Shown here one piece after another: positions 48,173 to 57,956 of a DNA stretch of 64,000 nucleotides. Made by a program: the position numbers and the translations under genes. The DNA comes from Blattabacterium cuenoti (lineage in GTDB: Bacteria; Bacteroidota; Bacteroidia; Flavobacteriales; Blattabacteriaceae). Each line of letters begins with the position of its first letter. The first letter of the stretch is position 1. A model generated the notes under the pieces. That model searched no databases and had not been told where the DNA came from. It was given only the letters and a program-made list of their open reading frames with translations. Where the stretch lies: positions 1 to 64,000 of the forward strand of contig NZ_CP059201.1 of NCBI RefSeq assembly GCF_014251795.1. Reading direction: 5' to 3'.

Positions 48173-50843
48173 ATTAATAAAAGATACATTTCTCAGTTTT
48201 TTTGAAAAAAAAAAACATAAAATTATTCCTTCTTTTCCCATTTATTCTGAAAAAGATCCTACCCTTCTTTTTGTTAATGCTGGAATGAATCCTTTTAAAG
48301 ATTATTTTTTAGGTCATTTAAAACCTGAATATAAAAGAATAGCAAATATTCAAAAATGTCTTAGAATTGCTGGAAAACATAATGATTTGGAAAATGTTGG
48401 ATATGATAATTATCATCATACAATGTTCGAGATGTTAGGAAATTGGTCTTTTGGAGATTATTCAAGAAAAGAAACTATAGAATGGGCATGGGAATTATTG
48501 ATTCAAATATATAATATTCCAAATAAAAATATTTATGTATCTGTTTTTGTTGGAGATAAAAAAGATAAATTATCTATGGATAAAGAAACTTTTAAATATT
48601 GGAAAGCTTTAGTTCATGAAAATAATATTCTTTTTTTTGGAAAAAAAGAAAATTTTTGGGAAATGGGATCAACAGGACCTTGTGGTCCTTCTTCAGAAAT
48701 TCATGTAGATTTTCGAAACGAAAAAGAAAAAAAACTATTACCTGGAAGGTTCCTGATTAACAAAAAACATCCTCAAGTTATAGAAATTTGGAATCTTGTT
48801 TTTATAGAATTTACGCGTAAATCAGATGGAACATTAGAGAAACTCTATACGAAACATGTAGATACAGGAATGGGATTAGAAAGATTGTGTATGATTTTAC
48901 AAGAAAAAATATCTAGTTATGAAACTGATATTTTTTATCCTATTATTCAGGATATAGAATATTATTTAGGAAATATTTATAATCAAAAAAATTTCTATCA
49001 AAAAGTATCTATACAAATTATAGCAGATCATTTGAGAGCTATTGTTTTTTCTATTTCTGATGGATTATTGCCATCAAATAACGGAGCAGGTTATGTAATA
49101 AGAAGAATACTCAGAAGAGCTATTATTTTTGCAACACGTTTTTTATCCAAAAAGGAACCTTTTATTTATAAATTTGTAGATTCTTTAGTAAAAGGAATGA
49201 AAAATTCTTTCCCAGAATTAGAAAAGAAAAAGATATATATACAAGAGATTATTAAAGAAGAGGAATTATCATTTTTTAATGTAATTGAAAAAGGAAGTAA
49301 GAAAATTCAATATATAATTTCTGAACATAAAGAAAAAAATAAAAAAATTATTGATGGAAAAAAAATTTTTCAGTTATATGATAGTTATGGATTTCCAGTA
49401 GAATTATCTAAAATTTTTGTTGAAAAAAATAATTTATTTATTGATGAAAAATCATTTCAAAATAAGTTGTTAGAACAACAAGAAAGATCAAAAAAAGAAA
49501 AAAATTCAGTTATAAAAAAAGATTGGATAGAAGTACATAATCATTTCGATAAAGATCCAATTTTCGTAGGATATAATTCTATGGAATGCGATGTTTTTAT
49601 ATCTAAATATAGAAAAATAGAGAATAAATTAAAAAAAACTCATTATTATGAATTGGTTTTTTCTAAAACCCCTTTTTATCCTGAAGGTGGAGGACAAGTG
49701 GGAGATATAGGCATTATAGAAAATAAAATTGAAAGAATTGATATTTTTGACACTAAAATAGAAAATTCTATTATTATACATTGTGTTCTAAAATTACCTT
49801 CAGATATTTTTTCTTCTTTTAAAGCCATAGTAAATAAAAATATAAGATCAAAAATTGAAAAAAATCATACTGCTACTCATTTATTACACTTTTCTTTGAA
49901 AAAAATTTTAGGAAGTCATGTTCAACAAAAAGGTTCTTATATAGGATATGAATATTTAAGATTTGACTTTTCTCATTATAAAAAAATAACCATACAGGAA
50001 TTGCAAAAGATAGAAAATTTAGTTCAAGAATTAATTTTCTCTGATTTTTTATTAAAAGAAAAAATATATCATTCTTTACAAGAAGCTAGAAAAAATACTC
50101 ATTTTGATAAAATGAATGAAATGTTTGAAAATAAATATAAAAAGGAAGTTCGAGTTATTACATTTGGAGAATGTTCTGAATTATGTATTGGAACACATGT
50201 TAAACATACTGGATTAATTCAGGTTTTTGAAATATTATCAGAATATTCTATATCGCATGGAATACGTAGAATTAAGGCTATAACTTCAAAAAAAGCAATT
50301 CAATATTTAAAATATATTCGTGATCAATTTCAATCTTTAAAAAAGATAATGAAATATCCAGAATCTCCGATAAAAAGTTTTTCACTTTTAAAAAGTCATA
50401 ATGAAAAATTAAAACAAGAAATATCAAAAATTTCTTTACAAAAAATTAATCTGTTAAAAAAAGAATACGTTTTAAAAACTATAGAAATAGCATCTATAAA
50501 ATATATATGCGAAATTGATATAGATCCTCATAAAAGAAAGGAAATAAATATTATGAAGAAAATAGTTTTAGATTTAAAACATGAAATTCATAACTTATTT
50601 ATGATTGTAGGATTTTTGACAAATGAAAAAGTAATTGTTTTTATATCTATTTCTGAATCTATTATTAGAAATCATAATATTCATGCTCATAAAATCATAT
50701 GTACAATGGCTTCTTATATACATGGAAAACATTGGGGAAATTCTTCTTTTGCTACAGCTATGGGGGTAAAAAAAAATGGATTAAATTTAGTTTTAAAAGA
50801 AGCATTAGCATATAAAAGTTTTTTAAAAAAAAATAAACTTTAG
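48162..50843 (+). CDS. alaS: Alanyl-tRNA synthetase
   Basis: Charges tRNA-Ala and edits mischarged Ser/Gly. The 893-residue protein has the catalytic core (FVNAGMNPFKDYFLG, then WEMGSTGPCGPSSEIHVD), an editing domain with HTATHLLHFSLKK and the zinc residues in CSELCIGTHV, and a C-terminal DHHA1-like domain. The C-terminal Gly-rich motif, usually GGGGG or GGGRP, reads GKHWGNSSFATAMG here. The true start is ATG 48162 (MRYKLIKDTFLSFFEKK). The open frame begins at 48114 inside plsC. Confidence 0.94.
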   Translation: MRYKLIKDTFLSFFEKKKHKIIPSFPIYSEKDPTLLFVNAGMNPFKDYFLGHLKPEYKRIANIQKCLRIAGKHNDLENVGYDNYHHTMFEMLGNWSFGDYSRKETIEWAWELLIQIYNIPNKNIYVSVFVGDKKDKLSMDKETFKYWKALVHENNILFFGKKENFWEMGSTGPCGPSSEIHVDFRNEKEKKLLPGRFLINKKHPQVIEIWNLVFIEFTRKSDGTLEKLYTKHVDTGMGLERLCMILQEKISSYETDIFYPIIQDIEYYLGNIYNQKNFYQKVSIQIIADHLRAIVFSISDGLLPSNNGAGYVIRRILRRAIIFATRFLSKKEPFIYKFVDSLVKGMKNSFPELEKKKIYIQEIIKEEELSFFNVIEKGSKKIQYIISEHKEKNKKIIDGKKIFQLYDSYGFPVELSKIFVEKNNLFIDEKSFQNKLLEQQERSKKEKNSVIKKDWIEVHNHFDKDPIFVGYNSMECDVFISKYRKIENKLKKTHYYELVFSKTPFYPEGGGQVGDIGIIENKIERIDIFDTKIENSIIIHCVLKLPSDIFSSFKAIVNKNIRSKIEKNHTATHLLHFSLKKILGSHVQQKGSYIGYEYLRFDFSHYKKITIQELQKIENLVQELIFSDFLLKEKIYHSLQEARKNTHFDKMNEMFENKYKKEVRVITFGECSELCIGTHVKHTGLIQVFEILSEYSISHGIRRIKAITSKKAIQYLKYIRDQFQSLKKIMKYPESPIKSFSLLKSHNEKLKQEISKISLQKINLLKKEYVLKTIEIASIKYICEIDIDPHKRKEINIMKKIVLDLKHEIHNLFMIVGFLTNEKVIVFISISESIIRNHNIHAHKIICTMASYIHGKHWGNSSFATAMGVKKNGLNLVLKEALAYKSFLKKNKL

Positions 50844-50861
50844 ATAGATATTTAAAATGTT

Positions 50862-50869
50862 TAAATTTG
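50862..50869 (+). promoter_or_regulatory. Possible -7 promoter box for sucAB
   Basis: TAAATTTG matches TAnnTTTG, 17 bp before the sucA ATG in the 43-bp gap after alaS. No TTG box at the expected distance. Confidence 0.35.
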
Positions 50870-50886
50870 AAATAAAAAGATAGTGT

Positions 50887-53592
50887 ATGAATGATAGATA
50901 TTCTTTTCTAAATACCTTCCATTTTAAACATATAGAATTCCTATACAAAAAATACAAAGAAGATCCTAATTCAATAGAATCAAGTTGGAGTGCTTTTTTT
51001 CATGGATTTGATTTTGGAAAAGAAAACTATAAAATAAAAAATGAAATTAATAAAAAAGAATTTTTAGTATATAATTTAATTCACAATTATAGAAAAAGAG
51101 GTCATTTTTTCACGAATACAAATCCTATAAAAAAGAAAAAAAAACATTTTCCTTCTTTAGATTTAAAAAATTTTGGATTATCTGAAAAAGAATTAGATAT
51201 ATATTTTGAAATTGGAAAGATAATAGGATTAGGAAAAACTTCATTAAAAAATATAATTAATCGTTTAGAAAAAATTTATTGTGGATCGATAGGAATCGAA
51301 TATATGTACATTTCTAATCCAGAAAAAATTCAATGGATTGAAAAATGGTTTTATGAAGAAAAAATCGAATTTTCTACAGAAGAGAAAAAATTTTTTTTGA
51401 AAAAATTAAATGAGGCTATTGCATTTGAAAATTTTATTCACAATAGGTTTGTAGGACAAAAAAGATTTTCTATAGAAGGAAATGAATCTGCATTACCTGC
51501 ATTGGAAGAAATGATAGCATATGCATCTGAAAAATATCTAACTGAAGATTTTATAATTGGAATGTCACATAGAGGTCGTATTAACATCCTTTCTAATTTC
51601 TTTAAAAAAAATTATTCTCAAATATTTATCGAGTTCCAAGGAAAAAAATATAAAGAAAAAAATTTTTCTGGCGATGTGAAATATCATTTAGGATTTTCTA
51701 AAAAAAGAAAAACTAGAAAAGGAAAATATGTTAAAATGAATTTAGTTCCTAATCCTTCTCATTTGGAATCTGTTGATGCCATTGTAGAAGGAATCACACG
51801 TGCTAAAATAGATATTGTTTATAATAGAAACGTTAATTCTGAAAAAATTATTCCTATTCTGATTCATGGAGACGCAGCATTGTCCGGTCAAGGAATTGTG
51901 TATGAAGTGCTTCAGTTATCTAAATTAAAAGGATATAAAACAGGAGGAACAATTCATATTGTAATAAATAACCAAATAGGATTTACCACGAATTACACTG
52001 AAGGTCGTTCTAGTATATATTGTACTGATGTAGCTAAAACTATTATGGCCCCAGTATTACATGTTAATGCAGATGATGTAGAATCTGTTGTACGCGCAAT
52101 CTATTTTGCGGTAGATTTTAGAATGCATTATCATGAAGATGTATTCATAGATCTATTGGGATATAGAAAATATGGACATAATGAAGGAGACGAACCTAGA
52201 TTTACTCAACCTTCTTTATATAAAACTATATCGAAACATCCTAATTCCTACAATTTATACAGAAAAAAATTAGAAAAAGAAAAAATTATTAATAATAATG
52301 ATGTAAAAAATATGGAAAAAGAATATGAAAATATTCTTGATACGAAATATCGTGAATCAAATAATATTAAGTGGAACGTATTAAATTCTTTTTTAGAAGA
52401 AGAATGGAAAGATTTTCCTATAATCAAAGAAAAAGTTTTGGAAGAAATAGATACGCGATTTTCTTTTGAAAAAATTATAAGAATATCTAATCAAATTTTT
52501 TCTCTTCCTAAGAATAAAAAATTTTTTAAAAAAACAGAATTTATTTTTCAAAAGAGATTAGATATGATTAAAAAGGAATTGGTGGACTGGAGTATGGCAG
52601 AATTACTGTCTTATGGAACGCTTTTATATGAAGGAATTCATATTCGTTTATCAGGAGAAGATGTAGCAAGAGGTACATTTTCTCAACGTCATGCTGTAAT
52701 AAAAACAGAAGAAGAAGAAGAAATTATTCTTCTTAATCAAATCTGTACAAAACAAGGGAAAATTCAAATTTTTAATTCTCCTCTTTCAGAATATGGAGTT
52801 TTGGGTTTTGATTATGGATATGCTATGTATTCCCCTCATGTTTTAACTTTATGGGAAGCTCAATTCGGAGATTTTGTTAATGGAGGACAAATTATAATAG
52901 ATCAATATATTTCTTCTGGAGAAGAAAAATGGAAAATTAGAAATGGAATTGTCTTACTATTGCCTCATGGATATGAAGGACAAGGACCAGAACATTCTTC
53001 TGCACGTATTGAACGATATTTACAACTTTGTGCTAATAATAATTTGTTCGTAGTTAATTGCAGTACTCCAAGTAATTTTTATCATCTAATTAGAAGACAA
53101 ATGAAATTAAAATATAGAAAGCCTCTTATAATTTTTACTCCTAAAAGTTTACTTAGAAATCCTAAATGTTTATCTACAATAAAAGATCTTTCTACAGGTT
53201 TATTTCAGGAAATATTAGATGATCCTTATGTAAAAGATGTAAAAAGAATTACAAAATTAATTTTTTGTTCTGGTAAAATATATTATGATTTGTTAAATCA
53301 AAAAGAATCTATTAAAGATGAAAAAACTGCATTAATTCGCATAGAACAAATTTATCCATTGAAAACAGAAAAAATACAAAGAATTATAGAAAAATATAAG
53401 AATCAAAAAAAAATTTTTTGGGTACAAGAAGAACCAGAAAATATGGGATTATGGAGTTTTATTTTGAGAAAATTAGGAAAAGTCATCTCATTTAATTTAA
53501 TATCTCCATCTGAAAGTTCTAGTCCATCTACAGGATCTTATCTGGATTTTTTAATGATCCAAAAAAAAATTTTAAAAAAAGCTTTTTTTTGA
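50887..53592 (+). CDS. sucA: 2-oxoglutarate dehydrogenase E1 component
   Basis: The thiamine-diphosphate-dependent decarboxylase of the 2-oxoglutarate dehydrogenase complex. The 901-residue protein has the N-terminal SSWSAFFHGFDF segment, FIIGMSHRGRINIL, the cofactor-binding HGDAALSGQGIVYE and NNQIGFTTNY, and the C-terminal EYGVLGFDYGYAM and HGYEGQGPEHSSARIERYLQL motifs. Length is close to free-living homologues. It is followed 19 bp later by sucB, an operon. The thiN product supplies its cofactor. Confidence 0.96.
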   Translation: MNDRYSFLNTFHFKHIEFLYKKYKEDPNSIESSWSAFFHGFDFGKENYKIKNEINKKEFLVYNLIHNYRKRGHFFTNTNPIKKKKKHFPSLDLKNFGLSEKELDIYFEIGKIIGLGKTSLKNIINRLEKIYCGSIGIEYMYISNPEKIQWIEKWFYEEKIEFSTEEKKFFLKKLNEAIAFENFIHNRFVGQKRFSIEGNESALPALEEMIAYASEKYLTEDFIIGMSHRGRINILSNFFKKNYSQIFIEFQGKKYKEKNFSGDVKYHLGFSKKRKTRKGKYVKMNLVPNPSHLESVDAIVEGITRAKIDIVYNRNVNSEKIIPILIHGDAALSGQGIVYEVLQLSKLKGYKTGGTIHIVINNQIGFTTNYTEGRSSIYCTDVAKTIMAPVLHVNADDVESVVRAIYFAVDFRMHYHEDVFIDLLGYRKYGHNEGDEPRFTQPSLYKTISKHPNSYNLYRKKLEKEKIINNNDVKNMEKEYENILDTKYRESNNIKWNVLNSFLEEEWKDFPIIKEKVLEEIDTRFSFEKIIRISNQIFSLPKNKKFFKKTEFIFQKRLDMIKKELVDWSMAELLSYGTLLYEGIHIRLSGEDVARGTFSQRHAVIKTEEEEEIILLNQICTKQGKIQIFNSPLSEYGVLGFDYGYAMYSPHVLTLWEAQFGDFVNGGQIIIDQYISSGEEKWKIRNGIVLLLPHGYEGQGPEHSSARIERYLQLCANNNLFVVNCSTPSNFYHLIRRQMKLKYRKPLIIFTPKSLLRNPKCLSTIKDLSTGLFQEILDDPYVKDVKRITKLIFCSGKIYYDLLNQKESIKDEKTALIRIEQIYPLKTEKIQRIIEKYKNQKKIFWVQEEPENMGLWSFILRKLGKVISFNLISPSESSSPSTGSYLDFLMIQKKILKKAFF

Positions 53593-53611
53593 AAAATTAT
53601 AATTATTTAAA

Positions 53612-54805
53612 ATGATAACAAAGATCAAAGTTCCGTCTCCAGGAGAATCAATTACAGAAGTTGAAATTTCTGCATGGCTTGTAAAAAATGGAGATTATGT
53701 TAATAAAGGTCAAATAATAGCAGAAATAGATTCAGATAAAGCTACTTTGGAAATTTCTGCAAAAGAAAGTGGAAAAATAACTTTAATGGTGGAAAAAGGT
53801 GAAAAAATCAAAATTGGAGATGTTTTATGTTTAATCGATTCTTCTCAAGAAAAAAAAGAAATAAAAGAAAAAATCGATCATGAACATCATATTGAAAAGA
53901 TACCTTCTCCAGCTTCAAAAAAAATTTTGAAAGAAAAAAATATTTCTATCGAATCTATTCAAGGGACTGGAAAACATGGGAGAATTACAAAAAAAGATTG
54001 CATTTTACATTTAGAGGAAAAAAAAACTCCTTTTATTTCTAATGTGAATAGGTCTGTTACAACAACAATGTATAGATCAAAAAAAATAACACCTCTTTCT
54101 TCTTTAAGAAGAAAAATTTCAGAAAGATTAGTTTATGTAAAAAATCAAACTGCTTCTCTTACTACATTTAATGAAGTAAATATGCTAGAAATTCTTATGA
54201 TCAGAAAAAAATACAAAGATATTTTTAAGAAGAAACATGGAGTTAACTTAGGTTTTATGTCTTTTTTTACTCTTTCCTGTGTAAGAGCTCTTAAGCTTTA
54301 TCCAGATATTAATGCTATGATCAATGGAGAAGAAAAAATTAATTTTGAATATTATGATATTAGTATTGCTATATCTGGTCCTAAAGGATTAATGGTGCCT
54401 GTAATTAGAAATGCTGAACATTTATCATTTCGTGGAATAGAACAAGAAATATATAAATTATCCACACGAGTTCATAATGGAACAATATCTATAGATGATA
54501 TGACAGGTGGAACTTTTACTATTACTAATGGAGGTGTTTTTGGTTCAATGTTATCCACTCCGATTATAAACCCACCACAAAGCGCAATATTAGGAATGCA
54601 TAAAATTATGGAAAGACCTGTTGTTGTTAATGGATCTATTGAAATACAGCCAATGATGTATTTGGCTTTATCTTATGATCATAGAATAATTGATGGAAAA
54701 GAATCTGTAGGTTTTTTAGTTTCTGTAAAAGAAGCAATAGAAGATCCTATCAAATTCTTTATGGAAGGAAATGAAGAAAATATTTCTAAAATATTAGAAT
54801 TGTAA
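53612..54805 (+). CDS. sucB: 2-oxoglutarate dehydrogenase E2 (dihydrolipoyl succinyltransferase)
   Basis: The 397-residue protein has one lipoyl domain (1-75) with the lipoylated Lys in EIDSDKATLEI, a peripheral-subunit-binding domain (about 105-145; SPASKKILKEKNI, then ITKKDCI), and a catalytic domain ending in LSYDHRIIDGKESVGFLV with the active-site His and Asp. The N-terminus KVPSPGESITEVEISAWLVK is typical of SucB. Directly downstream of sucA, which fixes its substrate as succinyl. Confidence 0.96.
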   Translation: MITKIKVPSPGESITEVEISAWLVKNGDYVNKGQIIAEIDSDKATLEISAKESGKITLMVEKGEKIKIGDVLCLIDSSQEKKEIKEKIDHEHHIEKIPSPASKKILKEKNISIESIQGTGKHGRITKKDCILHLEEKKTPFISNVNRSVTTTMYRSKKITPLSSLRRKISERLVYVKNQTASLTTFNEVNMLEILMIRKKYKDIFKKKHGVNLGFMSFFTLSCVRALKLYPDINAMINGEEKINFEYYDISIAISGPKGLMVPVIRNAEHLSFRGIEQEIYKLSTRVHNGTISIDDMTGGTFTITNGGVFGSMLSTPIINPPQSAILGMHKIMERPVVVNGSIEIQPMMYLALSYDHRIIDGKESVGFLVSVKEAIEDPIKFFMEGNEENISKILEL

Positions 54806-54818
54806 GGTAAAATTGAAT

Positions 54819-55946
54819 ATGAGGAAAATTGTTATTATTTTTTTCTCCTTTATTCTTTTATTAGAAGGGCTGAATAACCAAGAACCTAATTTTAATAAAG
54901 AAAAATTAAAAAAAAAAGAAAAAGAAAATGAATCTGATTCTATAAAATCACCTATTCCTATTAATGTTATTTTTATGTTACCTTTATTTTTTAGTTATAC
55001 AGATATAAACAATAAGAGACTTAGCGATCAAGCTTTATCCTTTTATTCTGGAGCTAAAATTGCTGTTGATTTTTTGAACCCACAGCAAAAAATCAATATG
55101 AAAATATTTGATACAAAAAATGAAAAGAAAAGAATCATAAATTTTATACATTCATATAATTTATCTAAAATTCATGCGATTATAGGCCCTTTTTTTCGTT
55201 CTTCTTTAGAAGAACTTGCTATAAATAATAAAAAAATACCCATTATTTCTCCTTTTATATCTTCTGATTCTTTAAATTCTTATCCTAATATTGTTCAAGC
55301 AGAAGTAAAAGATATTCATTTAGCAGAACCTATTTTGGAAGAAATAAAGATTGGTTATAAAAAGAAAAAAATAAAAACTCTGTATATTTTCGGAGAAGAT
55401 CCATCAAAAAAAATAATAAGCTTTATACAAAAAAAATTATTACAATGGAATCTTAATTTCCAAGTTTTTCATTTTAAGAATGATTTTTCTCATACTTTTA
55501 TAAAAAAAACACCTTTTTTTGTCATTTTTTTAGGAGAAAATTTTTCTTTAGGAAAAAAATTTATTGATTTTATTAAAAAATTTACAAATAAAAAAATTAT
55601 TCCTTTTGGCATCGGTTATAATAACGTTTATTATAAAAATATTTCCTTATTGAAGGAATATAAATTTTTATTTACAACAAAATATCATTTTAACAATGAT
55701 GATGAAAATAAAAGAAAAATGTTCTTTTTACTTAAGAAAAAACTTGGGTCTCATTTAAATAAATATCAATTACTAGGATTTGATTTATCTTATGATATAT
55801 TGTGTAGACTTATTGAGAATAAGAATTTGTTGAAAATTATAGATAAAAAAAATTTTTCAGGATTAATAAGTAAATATCAGTACGAAAAAATCTCTGATCA
55901 AGAAGGATATATTAATAAAGGATTATGGATTATTCGTTTGCATTAA
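54819..55946 (+). CDS. Exported periplasmic-binding-protein-like protein
   Basis: The 375-residue protein has a signal-like N-terminus (hydrophobic residues 3-16), a Lys/Glu-rich linker (about 25-45), and a domain with the look of a type I periplasmic-binding fold: INVIFMLPLFF, FYSGAKIAVDFL, IHAIIGPFFRSSLEELA and IPIISPFISS. Free-living flavobacteria have a similar protein that also carries LysM repeats in front of the binding fold. No LysM is seen here. A TTG two codons earlier (54813) could be the start. The ligand is unknown. It overlaps the convergent TPR gene by 4 bp. Confidence 0.6.
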   Translation: MRKIVIIFFSFILLLEGLNNQEPNFNKEKLKKKEKENESDSIKSPIPINVIFMLPLFFSYTDINNKRLSDQALSFYSGAKIAVDFLNPQQKINMKIFDTKNEKKRIINFIHSYNLSKIHAIIGPFFRSSLEELAINNKKIPIISPFISSDSLNSYPNIVQAEVKDIHLAEPILEEIKIGYKKKKIKTLYIFGEDPSKKIISFIQKKLLQWNLNFQVFHFKNDFSHTFIKKTPFFVIFLGENFSLGKKFIDFIKKFTNKKIIPFGIGYNNVYYKNISLLKEYKFLFTTKYHFNNDDENKRKMFFLLKKKLGSHLNKYQLLGFDLSYDILCRLIENKNLLKIIDKKNFSGLISKYQYEKISDQEGYINKGLWIIRLH

Positions 55947-56497
55947 AATTCCTTTCTAATGTAAGGATTAGTTCTGTTTACATTTCCTATTTTTTTCATT
56001 TGTATTTTTATAATTTGAATTTGATCATGCAATAAACCGGAAATATCCATTTTTTTTGCTTCTGATAATAAAAACTCAGCTCTTTTCTTATTTCCCTTTG
56101 ATAAAGATGCTATTGCCAAATTCAATTTGGCAATAGCTATGTTTTGCTTGAATTTGAGTCCTAAATCTAAAGCTTTTTGCATATAATTTTCTGATTGAAA
56201 AATATTATTTTCTGAATACAAAATTCCATTTAAAAAATAATAATAAGCCATTTGATTTTTAGTTAATTGCAATTTAGGATTCTTGACGCATCTTAAATAT
56301 TTTTTGAATCCTTTCATATCTTTTTTTTGTATTTTAAAAAAAGCTAATAATAAAAACTCATTTTTAAAAATGAAAAAAATAGGAAAAAAACTTAATAAAA
56401 GAGAAATATATCCACATAAATAATTCCTGTGAAAAAATGAAAAAATAGATACAAAAAAAATAAATAAAAATAATATCATTTTTGAATATTTACTCAT
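55943..56497 (-). CDS. Membrane protein with TPR-like repeats
   Basis: The 184-residue protein starts with two closely spaced membrane helices (about 7-25 and 29-50) and then has helical repeat pairs that look like tetratricopeptide units (AYYYFLNGILYSENNIFQSE and LNLAIASLSKGNKKRAEFLL). I do not recognise a specific function. Flavobacteria have comparable short membrane-anchored TPR proteins beside the esterase and lolD genes. It lies 3 bp downstream of the esterase gene and is probably cotranscribed. Confidence 0.65.
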   Translation of the reverse strand: MSKYSKMILFLFIFFVSIFSFFHRNYLCGYISLLLSFFPIFFIFKNEFLLLAFFKIQKKDMKGFKKYLRCVKNPKLQLTKNQMAYYYFLNGILYSENNIFQSENYMQKALDLGLKFKQNIAIAKLNLAIASLSKGNKKRAEFLLSEAKKMDISGLLHDQIQIIKIQMKKIGNVNRTNPYIRKEF

Positions 56498-56500
56498 GGT

Positions 56501-57175
56501 TCAAATTTTCATATGTTTTTCTTCAATCCAGTTAATTAAATCTTGATAGTTTAAATCATTCAAAGTATGTCCACATTCATATTCTTTGTAATATAAAGAA
56601 AGTATTTTTTTATGTTTTAAAAATTTCAGGCCTTTTTTTACCCAATTAATAGGAATTATAGGATCATATTTTCCATGAGATATAAAGAAGTCCAAATCTG
56701 TATAATGATCTATTTTTTCTGGTAAAAGATTATTTTCTAAATATCCACTTAAAGCAATTACTTTTTTTATTTTATCAGAATTTTTCAAAGCAATGGCATA
56801 GCTTAAAATAGCTCCTTGGCTGAACCCACATATCCATACTGGATTTTTTTTAAGTTGATATTCTTTTATGGCTTCATCTATAAAAAATGATATTTTTTCG
56901 ATGGTATTTTTGGCTTGTATTAAATTAATAAATTTTTTTTTATCATCGAAATCTATATCATACCAAGAATACTTGTCTTCTCCAAGACAATGAAAGCCTT
57001 GAATACTAATTATAAAGAAATCCTCAGGAAGATCTTTTTCAAAAGAAAAAAGATCCTTTTCATTACTTCCATATCCATGAATCATTAAGAATAATGTATT
57101 CTCCTGTTTATTTTTACTTGTGTTTACGGATTTTTTTATTATATGTTTAATAGAAAGTTGTTTTTTTAAAAGCAT
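56501..57175 (-). CDS. Alpha/beta hydrolase, phospholipase/carboxylesterase type
   Basis: The 224-residue protein has the serine-hydrolase nucleophile motif ICGFSQGAILSYAIAL, the Asp in ISHGKYDPIIPINW and the His in ECGHTLNDLNY, the full catalytic triad in family order. LFLMIHGYGSNEKDL near the N-terminus supplies the oxyanion-hole region. The physiological substrate is unknown. It lies between lolD (upstream, 9-bp gap) and the TPR gene on the same strand. Confidence 0.85.
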   Translation of the reverse strand: MLLKKQLSIKHIIKKSVNTSKNKQENTLFLMIHGYGSNEKDLFSFEKDLPEDFFIISIQGFHCLGEDKYSWYDIDFDDKKKFINLIQAKNTIEKISFFIDEAIKEYQLKKNPVWICGFSQGAILSYAIALKNSDKIKKVIALSGYLENNLLPEKIDHYTDLDFFISHGKYDPIIPINWVKKGLKFLKHKKILSLYYKEYECGHTLNDLNYQDLINWIEEKHMKI

Positions 57176-57184
57176 AAAATATTT

Positions 57185-57862
57185 TTATCTATTCATTTTT
57201 TGCACTTTTCCATTTTCTATTTTGATTTTTTCATCAGCCATATTTGCTAATTGCAAATTGTGAGTAACAATTAAAAAAGTTTGTTTAAATTTATAATTAA
57301 GTAAAGAAAAAAAATTATGTAATTTATCCGCATTTTTTTCATCTAAATTTCCGGAAGGCTCATCTGCAAAAATAATTTTTGGATCATTAATCAAAGCTCT
57401 TGCTACAGATAATCTCTGTTTTTGTCCTCCAGACAATTCGTCTATTTTTGAATTTTCATATTTATATATATTTAATTTTTTTAATAAATTCTTAGCTTTT
57501 TTTTTCACATATTCTTTATTTTTGTTATTTATAAAACCTGGTAAACAAATATTTTCTAGTGCAGTGAATTCTGGAAAAAGTTGAGGAGTTTGAAATATAA
57601 AACCTATTTTTTGATTTCTTAAAATAGAAAGTTCTCCATCTGTCATAGACAACACATCCTTTTCATTAATCTTTAAAATCGTTTTTATTTTTTTCTTGGT
57701 AGTCGGTTTTTCTAAAGTTCCTAAAATATGCAACAAAGTACTTTTACCTGCTCCAGATTCACCTAAAATACAAACCATACTACCTTTTTTTACCATTATG
57801 TTCACCCCTTTTAAAATTTCGTCTTTTCCAAAATTTTTGTAAATATTTTTAGCCTGAATCAT
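57185..57862 (-). CDS. lolD: Lipoprotein-releasing ABC transporter ATPase LolD
   Basis: The ATPase of LolCDE/LolDF, which releases lipoproteins from the inner membrane. The 225-residue protein has Walker A GESGAGKST, the LolD-type FIFQTPQLFPEFTALENI, the signature LSGGQKQRLSVARAL, Walker B IIFADEPSGNLD and the switch His in IVTHNLQLA. These fit the LolD/MacB subfamily. The membrane partners are not in the window. Lnt, encoded at 8922, prepares the lipoprotein substrates. Confidence 0.9.
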   Translation of the reverse strand: MIQAKNIYKNFGKDEILKGVNIMVKKGSMVCILGESGAGKSTLLHILGTLEKPTTKKKIKTILKINEKDVLSMTDGELSILRNQKIGFIFQTPQLFPEFTALENICLPGFINNKNKEYVKKKAKNLLKKLNIYKYENSKIDELSGGQKQRLSVARALINDPKIIFADEPSGNLDEKNADKLHNFFSLLNYKFKQTFLIVTHNLQLANMADEKIKIENGKVQKMNR

Positions 57863-57956
57863 TTTTTCGTAAATTTATAAAATTCTCATAAAATCAAAAA
57901 CTAAAATCAAAAATAAACGAATTTTAGTTAAGAATTGATTTTTAAAATTATTTTCA

